NCBI GenBank assembly: GCA_018669475.1
Contig: JABHCC010000095.1
Location: forward strand, 1 to 64,000
DNA from: Bacteroidota bacterium
GTDB taxonomy: Bacteria; Bacteroidota; Bacteroidia; Bacteroidales; UBA12481
Direction of reading: 5' to 3'
DNA: 64,000 nt
The notes under the pieces are model-generated. The model was not told the DNA's origin. It was given only the letters and a program-made list of their open reading frames with translations, and ran no database searches. Below are positions 7,660 through 16,989 of this stretch, one piece after another (position 1 is the stretch's first letter; each line of letters begins with the position of its first letter). A program made the translations under genes and the position numbers.

Positions 7660-9258
7660 TCAATAATACTGTATTTTTAGTTTTGTGGCAAGTTTACCCG
7701 GCATAATAAGCAAGTATCCGCCCTTTCCGTTGTTCAATGGTTCAATCTCGTAATCAGTGTCAGAATTTAGTTTCAGGCTGTCGATATTTATCAATGATAA
7801 GTCAGGAATAAATATCTTGCTGACATATTTTTCTTTTCCATCGGTTTCAAGCTCAATCAGAAATCCACCATCTTCATTATTATAGGCATAGGATTTCAAA
7901 TCACCTGCAACAGCCATCGGATATACCCGGCTGAGAACAGGAAAATAACTCATTACATTGAAATTCGTTCCTGAATAATTCCAATAGCTGTGCGAACACT
8001 TCATCTCTTCAATTAATCTCATTATGTAAGATGCGGTTTCACGATATACCGGATGATTTCCTCCATATGCTCCCCACTCCCCGATAAAGAGCGGAATATC
8101 GAGTTTGACACTGGTTTCATGAATGCGATTAAAGATGAATTGAACCCTCGAATTTGCAGGTGAGCCTACCTCTTTGGTATCAGTTACCAGATCATAAGCA
8201 TGAGCAGCATATGCAAGCAGAGGATCGGGATTGCCATCTTCATCCAGCGGTAACTTTATATTACTGCCTATTCCTGTATTGGCAAAATAGTTATGCTCCA
8301 GAAATAAAATATGATTATTATCTACCTCTCGGATAGTGTCTCTGAGTTTCTGATAGAAGAGCTTAAGTTCAATCTCTTCAAAACTTTGACAAATTGGTCC
8401 TGCAGGCTCTATAACCCTGGCGTATAATTCAGGATTTTCAAGAGTTCTGAGAATATCAAGTCTGCCTGATTCATCGGCCCATCGACTTGCAAGATTCATC
8501 ATATCTTGTTCAAGCGTTCCTTCCTGCCACGCTTTTTCCATATCCATAGTTTCATGTGCGTACGCCTGGATCATCAGAGGCATGATCTTATTAGCTGCTG
8601 TACCCATGAAAGGTTCATTCATCAGGTCATAGCCAACAATTCCAGGATTATCGTGATAACGCAAAGCCAGCATCTTCCACATCGCAATATACCTGTCCTG
8701 AACACCCACACCGTCTGGAGCCTGACTATTAGCCCAGAAATTATCGAATGCAGCCTGAATGGCAGGTGAGATCAGATAAGAATCGCTCCAAATGGCTCCT
8801 GTATGATGTGGTAAATCCTGATCCAATGTAGCCCAGTCTGGAGCCCCATCACTGAATTTCTGCCCGAATAAATCCTGATGCATATCCACTAATACATACA
8901 ATCCGGCCTCTACAGCCCATTCAATAAGCTGATCAATTTGTGTCAGATATTTCTCATTATATTCTCCCGGATTGGGTTCCAGCCCACTCCATATCACACC
9001 GAGGCGCACCACATTAAATCCCCAGGATGCCAGTTGACGAAATTCATCCTGAGAAAACTGGTCGGTATATTTTTTTCGGGGATCTTTACAAATAACATTA
9101 ACTCCATTAAAAATCATTTGTCGTCCCCCGGAATCAATAAATTGAGTACCTGAGGTACGAATAAAACCAGGATCAGGTTCCTGTTGCTCAGTACATGCAC
9201 TCAGAATGACAATTATCCCCAGAATGAATATAACTTTTAGCTGAAATAATACTGACAT
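7660..9258 (-). CDS. GH5-family glycoside hydrolase lipoprotein, endoglycosylceramidase-like
   Basis: 532 residues from ATG 9258, chosen because the lipoprotein signal (SVLFQLKVIFILGIIVILSAC, then TEQQ) begins there; an upstream start would add residues encoded by a tetranucleotide repeat. A TIM-barrel GH5 (cellulase-superfamily) domain covers about 40-430: FNVVRLGVIWSGLEP, LVDMHQDLF, the acid/base Glu in GYDLMNEP and the nucleophile Glu in LFIGEWGAYGG. The DMHQD and YDLMNEP versions resemble endoglycosylceramidases, which release the glycan from glycosphingolipids, but substrate is inferred. A C-terminal beta domain follows. Predicted location: anchored to a membrane by lipid. Confidence 0.85.
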   Translation of the reverse strand: MSVLFQLKVIFILGIIVILSACTEQQEPDPGFIRTSGTQFIDSGGRQMIFNGVNVICKDPRKKYTDQFSQDEFRQLASWGFNVVRLGVIWSGLEPNPGEYNEKYLTQIDQLIEWAVEAGLYVLVDMHQDLFGQKFSDGAPDWATLDQDLPHHTGAIWSDSYLISPAIQAAFDNFWANSQAPDGVGVQDRYIAMWKMLALRYHDNPGIVGYDLMNEPFMGTAANKIMPLMIQAYAHETMDMEKAWQEGTLEQDMMNLASRWADESGRLDILRTLENPELYARVIEPAGPICQSFEEIELKLFYQKLRDTIREVDNNHILFLEHNYFANTGIGSNIKLPLDEDGNPDPLLAYAAHAYDLVTDTKEVGSPANSRVQFIFNRIHETSVKLDIPLFIGEWGAYGGNHPVYRETASYIMRLIEEMKCSHSYWNYSGTNFNVMSYFPVLSRVYPMAVAGDLKSYAYNNEDGGFLIELETDGKEKYVSKIFIPDLSLINIDSLKLNSDTDYEIEPLNNGKGGYLLIMPGKLATKLKIQYY

Positions 9259-9270
9259 AGCTGAGTGTTT

Positions 9271-9302
9271 TGAATGAATGAATGGATGAATGCATGCATG
9301 AA
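9271..9302. repeat. Tetranucleotide repeat, eight TGNA units
   Basis: Eight units in a row: TGAA, TGAA, TGAA, TGGA, TGAA, TGCA, TGCA, TGAA. It lies 13-44 nt upstream of the GH5 start, in its leader. The units are degenerate, which argues against fast slippage now. Confidence 0.8.
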
Positions 9303-9350
9303 CGTTCTTCAGATGGCTGATTTCCCTGTTTGCCAATAGGCTAATATACA

Positions 9351-9380
9351 AAAACCCCGAAGCATATACTTCGGGGTTTT
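9351..9380 (-). terminator. Intrinsic terminator after the ppiD-like gene
   Basis: A 12-bp perfect stem (AAAACCCCGAAG / CTTCGGGGTTTT) with a 6-nt loop CATATA, located 24 nt past the stop of the minus-strand gene at 9405. The A/T ends supply the T-run in both directions. Confidence 0.85.
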
Positions 9381-9404
9381 CGGTAAGATGAGAGAAAATT
9401 TATA

Positions 9405-11513
9405 TTAATAGAACTTATTTCTTTTGTCAACAACCTTAGAGGATTTTTCAAGTGCCTGAAAAGCCTGATATCCTGCTCTGGAAGTCATTCCCTGTGTTAG
9501 TCGGGTTTTTGCTTCGAGGTAATCAATTTGAATTGTTGGCTCAATAACCTGAGTCACCATTATAACATAAACCCCATTGCTACCATTAATTGCTTCACTT
9601 AATGTGTTTGGTTCCAAATCAATAAGATTTGAAGAAATAGCTGGTTCCACACCAATACCCGGAATTGAAAAGGCTCCGAATGTTACATCAGTGGCTGTTC
9701 GTACATCAGTATCAAACTTTATTGCCAGATCTTCCATTGTGGAAATACCTTTGAGAGCTTCATTAATTTCTGATGTCAGATAATCACCCTTGGCCTTGTT
9801 CAGAACCAATGTTTCAACTTCACCATATACCTGGTCGAGAGGAGCAATTCCTTCATTACGAACTTCAGCCACTTTAGCAAGCACGAAACGGTTTCCAAAT
9901 TCGTATAAATCCAGCAGGTCATTCTTTTTTGCTTCGAAAGCATCAATGATCATTCTTCTCGGATTCTCAAGACCAGTAACCATACGATCACTCTCACGTA
10001 GGTTATTAGCAATACGCTTGGTTAGGTTTTCTTCAAGAACACCTTCTTCGAATTTATCTCCATCATTATAAGTTGCAGCAAAACGGCTGGCCTGAGCATA
10101 TACATGTTGGTAGGTCTCTTGTCCGGGTGCAATTGCCCTGTCAAGTATAGCAACCTGATATTTTTCTGTCTTTTCACCCTGGTCAGTGATTCTCAATACA
10201 TGAACTCCATGCTGGGTTACAACTGTTCCCAGGTCTCCTTTTTCACCAAAGAAACAGAATTCACTAAACTCAAGAACCATATCTCCTTGTCTGAACCAAT
10301 TTAAATCACCACCGGTCTGAGTAGTTCCATCTGAGCCAAACTCAACTGCCAGAGCGGCAAAGTCTGCACCATTATTCAAAAGGTCAACCAAACTATCAGC
10401 AACTGCCTGTGCTTGATCCAAACTCAGGTTTTGATCAGGACGAATTAATATATGACTCGCTCTTACACTATCAGGTACCATTTTAATCTCTGTGAGCCTG
10501 GCCAGTTTCCATACTTCTTCATTCAAATATGGACCGTAAACACTTCCTTCTTCAGCCTCTTCGAGCCAGGCCTGTAATGGTTCTTCAAGCTCATTTACAT
10601 TCAGAAATAAAGGATTGATTCCTGTATCCCCATTGAGATTGATATACTGCTCAACATTTTCAATGCGCTCAAATTCAGGCTTTTCATTAGTAATCCAGTC
10701 TTCAACCAGATTCCGGTCTTTTTCTGAAGGCAATACTTCAAAAGTAACATAGGAGATATCACGACTCTCTTCCTGAGTGAAACCATCTTTATTCTCATTA
10801 TAGTAGGTTTCCACATCCGATTGCTCAACTGTCACTAATGAGTCAGGAACCAGACTGAAGCGCTTTGATATGAATGAGAAGTTGTATTTCCTTTGTCCGG
10901 CATAATAATCAAGCTCTATCATATCATTGGTCACATAAAGACCCTTCATGATCATGTTCTGATATTTTGTATAGACCCGATCATTCATCAGTTCTGACTC
11001 GAACTGAACCCATGAACTTTGAGTGCGACCAGTTGGATCGTTCTCCATGTTTTTCAGAAACTGGATAACCATTGCACGGTCAAATTCTCCTGTAATCTGG
11101 TTTTGAAAAGCCGGGGCAGTTAATATCTGCGGATGAATATTAGATCCCTGGATCATATCAAATAGCTCATCACCACTGCAAGCGATTCCAAGTTCTTCGA
11201 ACTGATCCATCAATATATACTCATTGAGTAGACTGTTCCATACCTGATTACGGATTGAAACCAGAGTTGATTCATCCGGATTATTATTGTTGGAGTTATT
11301 TTTATAATTTTCAACTGAACTCTCGACACGAGCTTGAAAATCCTGGTAGGAAATTGACTTACCGTCAATCTCTGCCAGTTCAAACCTTTTACGATCCATT
11401 TGTCGTGATCCTGATGATAAAAAATCTCCTAAGATGAAGGCTAACAGTGCAAAACCGATCACTACCGCGACCAGCACACCCATTTTATTACGTAGTTTTT
11501 GTAAAGTTGCCAT
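9405..11513 (-). CDS. ppiD: PpiD/SurA-like periplasmic peptidyl-prolyl isomerase
   Basis: 702 residues. One N-terminal transmembrane helix (about 11-31, VLVAVVIGFALLAFILGDF) anchors it in the inner membrane. A SurA_N-type chaperone region (about 45-330) is followed by a PpiC-type rotamase domain (about 345-445: VRASHILIRPDQ, DFAALAVEFGSDG, GGDLNWFRQGDM, GVHVLRITDQ). The length and layout match PpiD, which helps fold proteins leaving the Sec translocon on their way to the outer membrane. It is last in the series coaX-OMP-TPR-lptC-CorC-ppiD and ends at a clear terminator. Confidence 0.9.
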   Translation of the reverse strand: MATLQKLRNKMGVLVAVVIGFALLAFILGDFLSSGSRQMDRKRFELAEIDGKSISYQDFQARVESSVENYKNNSNNNNPDESTLVSIRNQVWNSLLNEYILMDQFEELGIACSGDELFDMIQGSNIHPQILTAPAFQNQITGEFDRAMVIQFLKNMENDPTGRTQSSWVQFESELMNDRVYTKYQNMIMKGLYVTNDMIELDYYAGQRKYNFSFISKRFSLVPDSLVTVEQSDVETYYNENKDGFTQEESRDISYVTFEVLPSEKDRNLVEDWITNEKPEFERIENVEQYINLNGDTGINPLFLNVNELEEPLQAWLEEAEEGSVYGPYLNEEVWKLARLTEIKMVPDSVRASHILIRPDQNLSLDQAQAVADSLVDLLNNGADFAALAVEFGSDGTTQTGGDLNWFRQGDMVLEFSEFCFFGEKGDLGTVVTQHGVHVLRITDQGEKTEKYQVAILDRAIAPGQETYQHVYAQASRFAATYNDGDKFEEGVLEENLTKRIANNLRESDRMVTGLENPRRMIIDAFEAKKNDLLDLYEFGNRFVLAKVAEVRNEGIAPLDQVYGEVETLVLNKAKGDYLTSEINEALKGISTMEDLAIKFDTDVRTATDVTFGAFSIPGIGVEPAISSNLIDLEPNTLSEAINGSNGVYVIMVTQVIEPTIQIDYLEAKTRLTQGMTSRAGYQAFQALEKSSKVVDKRNKFY

Positions 11514-11559
11514 TTATATTGTGTAGCTAAAAATTTCAGGGTACGAAGATAGTAAAATA

Positions 11560-12816
11560 TTATAAGATAATCAGGCGTATGGAATTGATGCGTGTACTGG
11601 TACTGCTAAGAATCCGAAACTCATGCTTACCTATCCGTATTACTTCACCAATTCGGGGTATAGATTCGTGATAAGTAAGTATTAGTCCGGCCAGTGTTTC
11701 ATATTCATCAGACACAGGCAGATCAAGTTGTAATTTCTCATTTAAATAGTCAATTTCATGTCTCCCGGAGAGTCTGAATTCGCCATCAGCGACCCTAACC
11801 TCCTCAAGTTCAATCGTATCGTGCTCGTCTTCAATTTCTCCAAATATTTCCTCAAGCACATCTTCTGTGGTCACCAGTCCGGCAGTACCACCAAATTCAT
11901 CTACGACAATAGCTGCATTTTTTTGTTCTCTGAGCAGTTGAGAAAGTAATTTATTCGCAGGCATCGACTCAGGGACAATAGTCATGGGGCGAACAATTTG
12001 CTTAATTGTTTCAGGCATTGTAAACAAATCACTATGATGGGCATACCCGATAATATTGTCAATGCTTTCTTCATAAACCAGAATTCTTGAAAATCCGGTT
12101 TCAACAAATAACTGTTGCAAAACACTGAGCTTCCCAGTAAGCTCGATAGAAACAATCTCTGTCCGGGGTATCATACACTCACGCAATTTCACCTTGCTAA
12201 AATCGAGAGCATTCTGAAAAAGTTTCATCTCATGATCCATCTCCTCCTCTGTACCATCTCGCTGTATATTTTGATTTACGAGATGAGTCAGGTCGATACG
12301 ATCAAACACCTGATTATCTTTCCGGGCCTCAGGCTCAGATCTGAACAACCATTTGAGCAAGCCATTAGACAATATTATTGAAACCCATGTTATGGGAAGG
12401 AGAACAACATAAAAAACGAAAAGTATGGGAGAAACAGCAGAGATCATACGATTGGGGCGCAATCTGAAAAGAGTTTTTGGAAGAAATTCAGCTGTAAAAA
12501 GAATTATGGTTGTGGCCAGAATTGTTTGAATTATCAATATCCAAAACTCTGAATTAATCCATTGAGCTATAAATGGCTCTAAAAGAATCGCCATTTGTAA
12601 ACCATATACAACCAGACTAATATTATTGCCAACCAGCATTGTTGCAATAAAGTATTCAGGTCGTTTTGATAACCATCCAACCAGTTTTGAGGATGACTTC
12701 CCTTGCTTGCGGTCAAGCTCGATGCGGAGCTTATTAGAAGAAATAAATGCAATCTCCGATCCGCTGAAGAGGGCAGAGAGTATCAAACAGATTATTATGA
12801 TTATCCAGGGGGTCAA
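11560..12816 (-). CDS. CNNM/CBS/CorC-type membrane protein (hemolysin family, GldE-like)
   Basis: 418 residues. An N-terminal DUF21 (CNNM) membrane domain with about four helices (1-165, beginning IIIIICLILSALFSGSEIAFIS), a CBS pair (about 200-330: MIPRTEIVSIE, ATEDVLEEIFGEIEDEHD-like region) and a C-terminal CorC/HlyC domain (about 335-418). Members of this family are implicated in divalent-cation efflux; in gliding Bacteroidota the similar GldE supports lipoprotein function. Context with lptC and ppiD suggests an envelope role. The exact substrate is unknown. Confidence 0.85.
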   Translation of the reverse strand: MTPWIIIIICLILSALFSGSEIAFISSNKLRIELDRKQGKSSSKLVGWLSKRPEYFIATMLVGNNISLVVYGLQMAILLEPFIAQWINSEFWILIIQTILATTIILFTAEFLPKTLFRLRPNRMISAVSPILFVFYVVLLPITWVSIILSNGLLKWLFRSEPEARKDNQVFDRIDLTHLVNQNIQRDGTEEEMDHEMKLFQNALDFSKVKLRECMIPRTEIVSIELTGKLSVLQQLFVETGFSRILVYEESIDNIIGYAHHSDLFTMPETIKQIVRPMTIVPESMPANKLLSQLLREQKNAAIVVDEFGGTAGLVTTEDVLEEIFGEIEDEHDTIELEEVRVADGEFRLSGRHEIDYLNEKLQLDLPVSDEYETLAGLILTYHESIPRIGEVIRIGKHEFRILSSTSTRINSIRLIIL

Positions 12817-12829
12817 GGGGGGTTAAGAA

Positions 12830-12930
12830 GTTTTCAGTTATCAGTTTTCAGTTATCAGCAAAAAGGGAAGAAAGTCCGTAGTCCACGGTCCGGGGTGCGG
12901 GGTTCGGGGTCCGCTGTCCGAAGTCCGGGT
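12830..12930. repeat. Tandem array A4, period 7
   Basis: Two blocks inside the lptC-to-CorC intergenic gap. The first (12830-12858) alternates GTTTTCA and GTTATCA; the second (about 12873-12930) is a degenerate run of AGTCCGT-type heptamers (AGTCCAC, GGTCCGG, GGTTCGG, TGTCCGA). It ends directly at the lptC stop codon (12931-12933). It lies inside what is otherwise a compact same-strand gene series. Confidence 0.85.
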
Positions 12931-13518
12931 CTATTTTTTTTCTTCTTCTACTTCCAGGGATCCTCTGGATTTCATAATTCTGTATCTGGTGAAATTTTGA
13001 TCAGCCTCAAATCCTTCATCACCATATATGGGTAATCCATCAGGCTGGATAATTTTGACAAACTTATCAGTCCAGATTTGTTCTTTCTCTTTATTCCAGT
13101 AAAGCAGTTCAGTATATAATTCCTGCTTTTCAGCATGGTTCTTTACTACCACATTTCGTCGGGCTTCAAACTTTTCTGTTTTGTGATGAAAAATGGCGTA
13201 TTCTGCATCCATTGTCGACTCAATAACCTGAGCCTGACTATAGAAAACTGCATGAAGGCCTTTCGGAAACTCTATATAAGCTGGCCGATCCTCTTTCTCA
13301 GTAAATTCTAACAGTTCAGGAGCTGTGATCTTTAGTCTGACAATAGATGAGTCACTATAGATTGTTTCAATATTGGTTGCATGAATAGCAGGGAGGTCTT
13401 CAGCATCAGTAAGCTCCCTGACCTCTGAAATATCGTTTTCACACGAAAAAAGCATCGCCAGGCCCAATAAAACAGGGATGGAGATGCTTTTCAATAAAGT
13501 TTGACAATTGTCCTTCAT
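12931..13518 (-). CDS. lptC: LptC-like LPS export component
   Basis: 195 residues. The N-terminus carries a lipoprotein-type signal (IPVLLGLAMLFSC then END). The rest is the beta-jellyroll typical of LptC: HATNIETIYSDSSIVRLKITAPELLEF, YAIFHHKTEKFEARRNVVVKN and NKEKEQIWTDKFVKI. LptC bridges the LptBFG transporter to LptA in moving lipopolysaccharide across the periplasm. The order coaX, beta-barrel protein, TPR protein, lptC, CorC protein is common in this phylum and supports the call. The stop codon borders array A4. Confidence 0.88.
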   Translation of the reverse strand: MKDNCQTLLKSISIPVLLGLAMLFSCENDISEVRELTDAEDLPAIHATNIETIYSDSSIVRLKITAPELLEFTEKEDRPAYIEFPKGLHAVFYSQAQVIESTMDAEYAIFHHKTEKFEARRNVVVKNHAEKQELYTELLYWNKEKEQIWTDKFVKIIQPDGLPIYGDEGFEADQNFTRYRIMKSRGSLEVEEEKK

Positions 13519-13550
13519 TCGAAAATTATTCCTATGCAGGAATGTGTCTG

Positions 13551-14876
13551 CTATTTCGCAAAACGAACCTTAGTTGATTCGTTTATCCAGCCAGCAATTT
13601 TGTATGCTTCTCCTTCTTTAAGACCGTAGTAAAACGCTGTTTCACTAGTTGGAAAGTACTTGGAATACTGGCGAATCATATCATTTGCTTTATCAGCAAC
13701 TTCAGGATCAACTGCTTTTGCTCTGGCAAATTTATCAATAGCAGCCCAGAAAACAGTTGACTGATCAAAATCCTCCTCATAAATATCTTGCCGTGCTGCA
13801 ATATAAATCTGTCCGATCAGCAAGTAAGGATCTCCCCAGTTTGGACGAACTTCAATTGCACGTAATGCCAATCGCCTTGAAGTTCTGTATTCTTTATAAT
13901 TTGTAAAATTAATGTGGGCAAGTTCGTAGTACATTTTGGCCAATTCCTCAGAATCCTGACCAATCTCAATAGCTTTTTCAAGATATTCTGCAGCCTTATC
14001 AAATTCCTCCTGCCTCATAAACATGATAGCAAGGTTGTGTCCGGCCTCGGCATCAGGATTAACAGCATAAAGAGCTTCTGATGTTTCTACAAATAATTCC
14101 CCATCTGTACAACCTGCTTTTTTTAGTTGATTTAATATTTTATTGAGCCATTCTTCGTCATTTCTCTTCTCCTCCATCAGTGGCTCATACAAGGCCACCA
14201 AAGCATCGCAGTCAGCTGCTCCCGACTTGGTAAAATGAGTTTCTATCCCGGCCTTGGCAATTCCAAATAGCCGATCATTAGGCTTATCCTTCAGGTTTGC
14301 ATCAACCTGATTCATAACAAGTTCATAATCCTTTAATACTTGTCCGGCCTCAATTAAACCATCTCTGAATAATTGTCTCGATGCCTGCATACAGGTAAGC
14401 AGGACCGGTGGTTTTGAAGCTTTCTTTTGCAATTCAATAGAGCGCTTCAGGACTTCGTATCCTTCAAGCACATTTTCCTTCCGGTACTTAAGTAATGCCA
14501 CTCCTTTATTTCCTAATATATATCCTTCCGGATACCTGGGATTATCACCAAAGTACTCAATCCTCTGATCATAAATCCACATCATTGAATCAATCAGAAC
14601 TTCCTTCTGAATGAGGTCATCTGTCTTATCAATGCGATATTTAAACATTTTAATTCCGTCAGACCAGATACCAGTAGAAAATTTGGGACAGATCCTGATA
14701 GTTTGATTCCATGGACCTAAAGCATCACTATAATTCTTTTGCCTGTGAAACTCTTTGTATAAGGTATAGTTACGTACACAAGTAGCTGAATCAGAGCCAA
14801 ACTTTTGACTCTGCGCCATCACTATGCTACCAGCAAAGAAAAGTACTATTACGATGGCAACAAATTTCGTTTTCAT
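13551..14876 (-). CDS. Periplasmic TPR-repeat protein
   Basis: 441 residues from ATG 14876, where a signal peptide begins (MKTKFVAIVIVLFFAGSIVMAQ); a longer frame overlapping the upstream gene is not needed. The mature protein is alpha-helical with TPR-like pairs, clearest at about 285-400 (AGHNLAIMFMRQEEFDKAAEYLEKAIEIG, YYELAHINF, GDPYLLIGQIYI). It is likely a periplasmic scaffold. It lies between the beta-barrel protein gene and lptC and is 23 nt from the former, so a shared transcript is likely. No specific partner is known. Confidence 0.85.
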   Translation of the reverse strand: MKTKFVAIVIVLFFAGSIVMAQSQKFGSDSATCVRNYTLYKEFHRQKNYSDALGPWNQTIRICPKFSTGIWSDGIKMFKYRIDKTDDLIQKEVLIDSMMWIYDQRIEYFGDNPRYPEGYILGNKGVALLKYRKENVLEGYEVLKRSIELQKKASKPPVLLTCMQASRQLFRDGLIEAGQVLKDYELVMNQVDANLKDKPNDRLFGIAKAGIETHFTKSGAADCDALVALYEPLMEEKRNDEEWLNKILNQLKKAGCTDGELFVETSEALYAVNPDAEAGHNLAIMFMRQEEFDKAAEYLEKAIEIGQDSEELAKMYYELAHINFTNYKEYRTSRRLALRAIEVRPNWGDPYLLIGQIYIAARQDIYEEDFDQSTVFWAAIDKFARAKAVDPEVADKANDMIRQYSKYFPTSETAFYYGLKEGEAYKIAGWINESTKVRFAK

Positions 14877-14898
14877 ATCGTCAAAAATTATTTTGGTT

Positions 14899-16206
14899 TT
14901 AATCGTATTTAATCTTAAAGAACCACCGATCACGAAGAGTTAACTGAATGCTAATCAATCCATAAAACTCACTGATCAGATTATTATTGATAGTCCCGCG
15001 TTTCCCAATTTCTGCAGAAATGTTCAGCGACGAAGCTCGTCCTAATCTCTGAGCCCGTATTGGTAATCCAACTCCAAAATTAATGCCAATTTCCTGAAGC
15101 TGTGTATTATTAAGTTGTAACTGTGTCTTTCCAAGTTTTATCCCTGCACGATATTGTATTCTTTTAGCATACGACATGGGTGAAAAAGCATCCGGAATGT
15201 ACTCCATCCCAACAATAACTACCTGGCTGTTTGCCATAGAATCAGCCTGACCAAGGAAGCTTGCATCCTTCCAATTCTGAACTTTGTAATCAGCACCAAC
15301 AGTAAATTTGTTTTTCTTTCCAAAAGAAAATCCGCCACCATATCCCATTGGTAAGACAATACTATTATCTACATCCTCATGATAATATAATGTATCAATC
15401 AAACCTTGTCCGGTGGCATATACCAATTGTCTTGATTCGGCTTTAATATTAGATTGATGCTCATATGTTCCTCCGAGGGTAAAAAAGAAATCATTCTTGA
15501 TTGGAATATTGACCTGCGCACCATAATTCATACGAATATCGCCTACTATAGCACTGCTGATTGATGTTGTACTAAAATAGCTCGAGTCAGCCGGGAAAGC
15601 AAGACTCTTTATGTGTGATAGTGGACCGAAAAGGTATGAGAAGTTCACTCCAAGAGTTAAATACTTCATGGGTCTGAATGACTGGGTGATTGAAAACTGG
15701 CTCAATCCTCCCTCTCCGTCAAATTGTGATCTCACTTCCCCTATGCTGGGATCAATTTTAGTATCAAACATTGAATAGCCCACCCCACTATATGGTAGAA
15801 CACCAATACTTCCTTTCCACCATTTGGTAATAGGGAAACCCAATCCCAAATAGGAGAAATTCAGATTATTGCTTGTCTTTCCTAAATCTGTTGTACTGAA
15901 TCGTGTCAAGCGATCAGTTGCTCCAACCTCAAACAAGAATTGTTCAGCTAGCAGATCTCCAATACCTGCAGGATTCACCAGGTTAAGGTATTTATCACTA
16001 CTGATTCCTACACCCAGTCCGCCCATGGCTTCACCACGGCCATAATTTCTTAATAAAAGATCACCTACGCCAAAACGTGAATAAGGTGATGAAGTTAAAT
16101 CCTGGGCAAAAGAGCCGCTGGTGAAAAAACCAGATGTAATTAAAACCAATCCGGTTATAAAAATGCTTTGAAAAAGTCGTTTTCCGTGAGTCATAATAAG
16201 TTTCAT
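14899..16206 (-). CDS. Outer-membrane beta-barrel protein, FadL-like
   Basis: 435 residues. A signal peptide ends near GSFAQ (about residue 35). The mature start LTSSPYSRFGVGDLLLRNYGRGEAMGG is the typical opening of a Bacteroidota outer-membrane protein usually coded beside coaX. Alternating strands run to the C-terminus (LISIQLTLRDRWFFKIKYD). It resembles the FadL/PorV superfamily, but ligand and role are unknown. Its ATG overlaps the coaX stop by 4 nt (ATGA), so translation is coupled. Confidence 0.82.
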   Translation of the reverse strand: MKLIMTHGKRLFQSIFITGLVLITSGFFTSGSFAQDLTSSPYSRFGVGDLLLRNYGRGEAMGGLGVGISSDKYLNLVNPAGIGDLLAEQFLFEVGATDRLTRFSTTDLGKTSNNLNFSYLGLGFPITKWWKGSIGVLPYSGVGYSMFDTKIDPSIGEVRSQFDGEGGLSQFSITQSFRPMKYLTLGVNFSYLFGPLSHIKSLAFPADSSYFSTTSISSAIVGDIRMNYGAQVNIPIKNDFFFTLGGTYEHQSNIKAESRQLVYATGQGLIDTLYYHEDVDNSIVLPMGYGGGFSFGKKNKFTVGADYKVQNWKDASFLGQADSMANSQVVIVGMEYIPDAFSPMSYAKRIQYRAGIKLGKTQLQLNNTQLQEIGINFGVGLPIRAQRLGRASSLNISAEIGKRGTINNNLISEFYGLISIQLTLRDRWFFKIKYD

Positions 16207-16946
16207 CTCCTGCCCATGTTCTTAATTTGATGATCTAAAATGTGATTCAATCCAATAAGCACCAAATTAGGGTTTACAAAGATGGGTTTTTTTAGTTTTT
16301 TAACAAAGTACTCTGAACTCCCTCCTGTCAAAAAAACTCTCAGTCCGTTGTATTTGTTTTTCAACGCGTTGATACAATTTTCAATCTCGTATACAATCCC
16401 GTTCTGAACACCCGCCCGGATAGCACCGCTTGTTGATGTCCCAATCAGGATGTCCCGATCATCAAATTCAACCAAAGGAAGTTTATCTGTAAAACGATAT
16501 AAGCTCAAAAAGCGTATTTTCATGCCGGGAGAAATATTTCCTCCCAGAAATACTCCATCCGCTGAAACCATATTATATGTAATGGCCGTACCCATATCAA
16601 TTACCAGAACCGGATGTCCGGGACAGTCAAGCATAGCTCCAATTGATCCAGCCACACGATCAAGCCCAAGGCTCTCAGGTGTTTCATATGATATCTTAAT
16701 AGGCAGGGGGGTTTCTCCAGACAATCTGTATACTTCTACTCCATTCTTTTCTAATAAATTAAAAAAGATATTCTTGTAATCACGTGTAGAGGAAACCAGG
16801 CAATAATCTATTTCGGGGTAATTCTTAAGGATAAAGGATAAATCGAGATCATTCCAATCCTCAACTGATTGCTTCACGACAAAATCACTGTGATCAAAAA
16901 CCGCCCACTTTATCTGAGTATTCCCTGCGTCAACAATCAGGTTCAT
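16203..16946 (-). CDS. coaX: Type III pantothenate kinase
   Basis: 247 residues, the usual length. CoaX phosphorylates pantothenate in the first step of coenzyme A synthesis. Motifs of the ASKHA fold are clear: MNLIVDAGNTQIKWAVF (phosphate 1), SLGLDRVAGSIGAM, VLVIDMGTAITYNMV with FLGGNISPGMKIR, and FLTGGSSEYF near the C-terminus. It is first of the envelope series; a TATCTTTG element lies 32 nt upstream. Confidence 0.95.
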   Translation of the reverse strand: MNLIVDAGNTQIKWAVFDHSDFVVKQSVEDWNDLDLSFILKNYPEIDYCLVSSTRDYKNIFFNLLEKNGVEVYRLSGETPLPIKISYETPESLGLDRVAGSIGAMLDCPGHPVLVIDMGTAITYNMVSADGVFLGGNISPGMKIRFLSLYRFTDKLPLVEFDDRDILIGTSTSGAIRAGVQNGIVYEIENCINALKNKYNGLRVFLTGGSSEYFVKKLKKPIFVNPNLVLIGLNHILDHQIKNMGRR

Positions 16947-16977
16947 GCACCTGGCTTTAAATTATGGAGGACAAGGG

Positions 16978-16985
16978 CAAAGATA
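16978..16985 (-). promoter_or_regulatory. -7 element TATCTTTG for coaX and following genes
   Basis: TATCTTTG on the minus strand, 32 nt before the coaX ATG and just past the stop of the zinc-ribbon frame. It fits TAnnTTTG; no convincing -33 box is visible. Confidence 0.5.
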
Positions 16986-16989
16986 GTGT

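Noticed and set aside
9258-9351. Longer GH5 start at 9351
   Set aside because: Would place residues from a tetranucleotide repeat in front of a good lipoprotein signal peptide.
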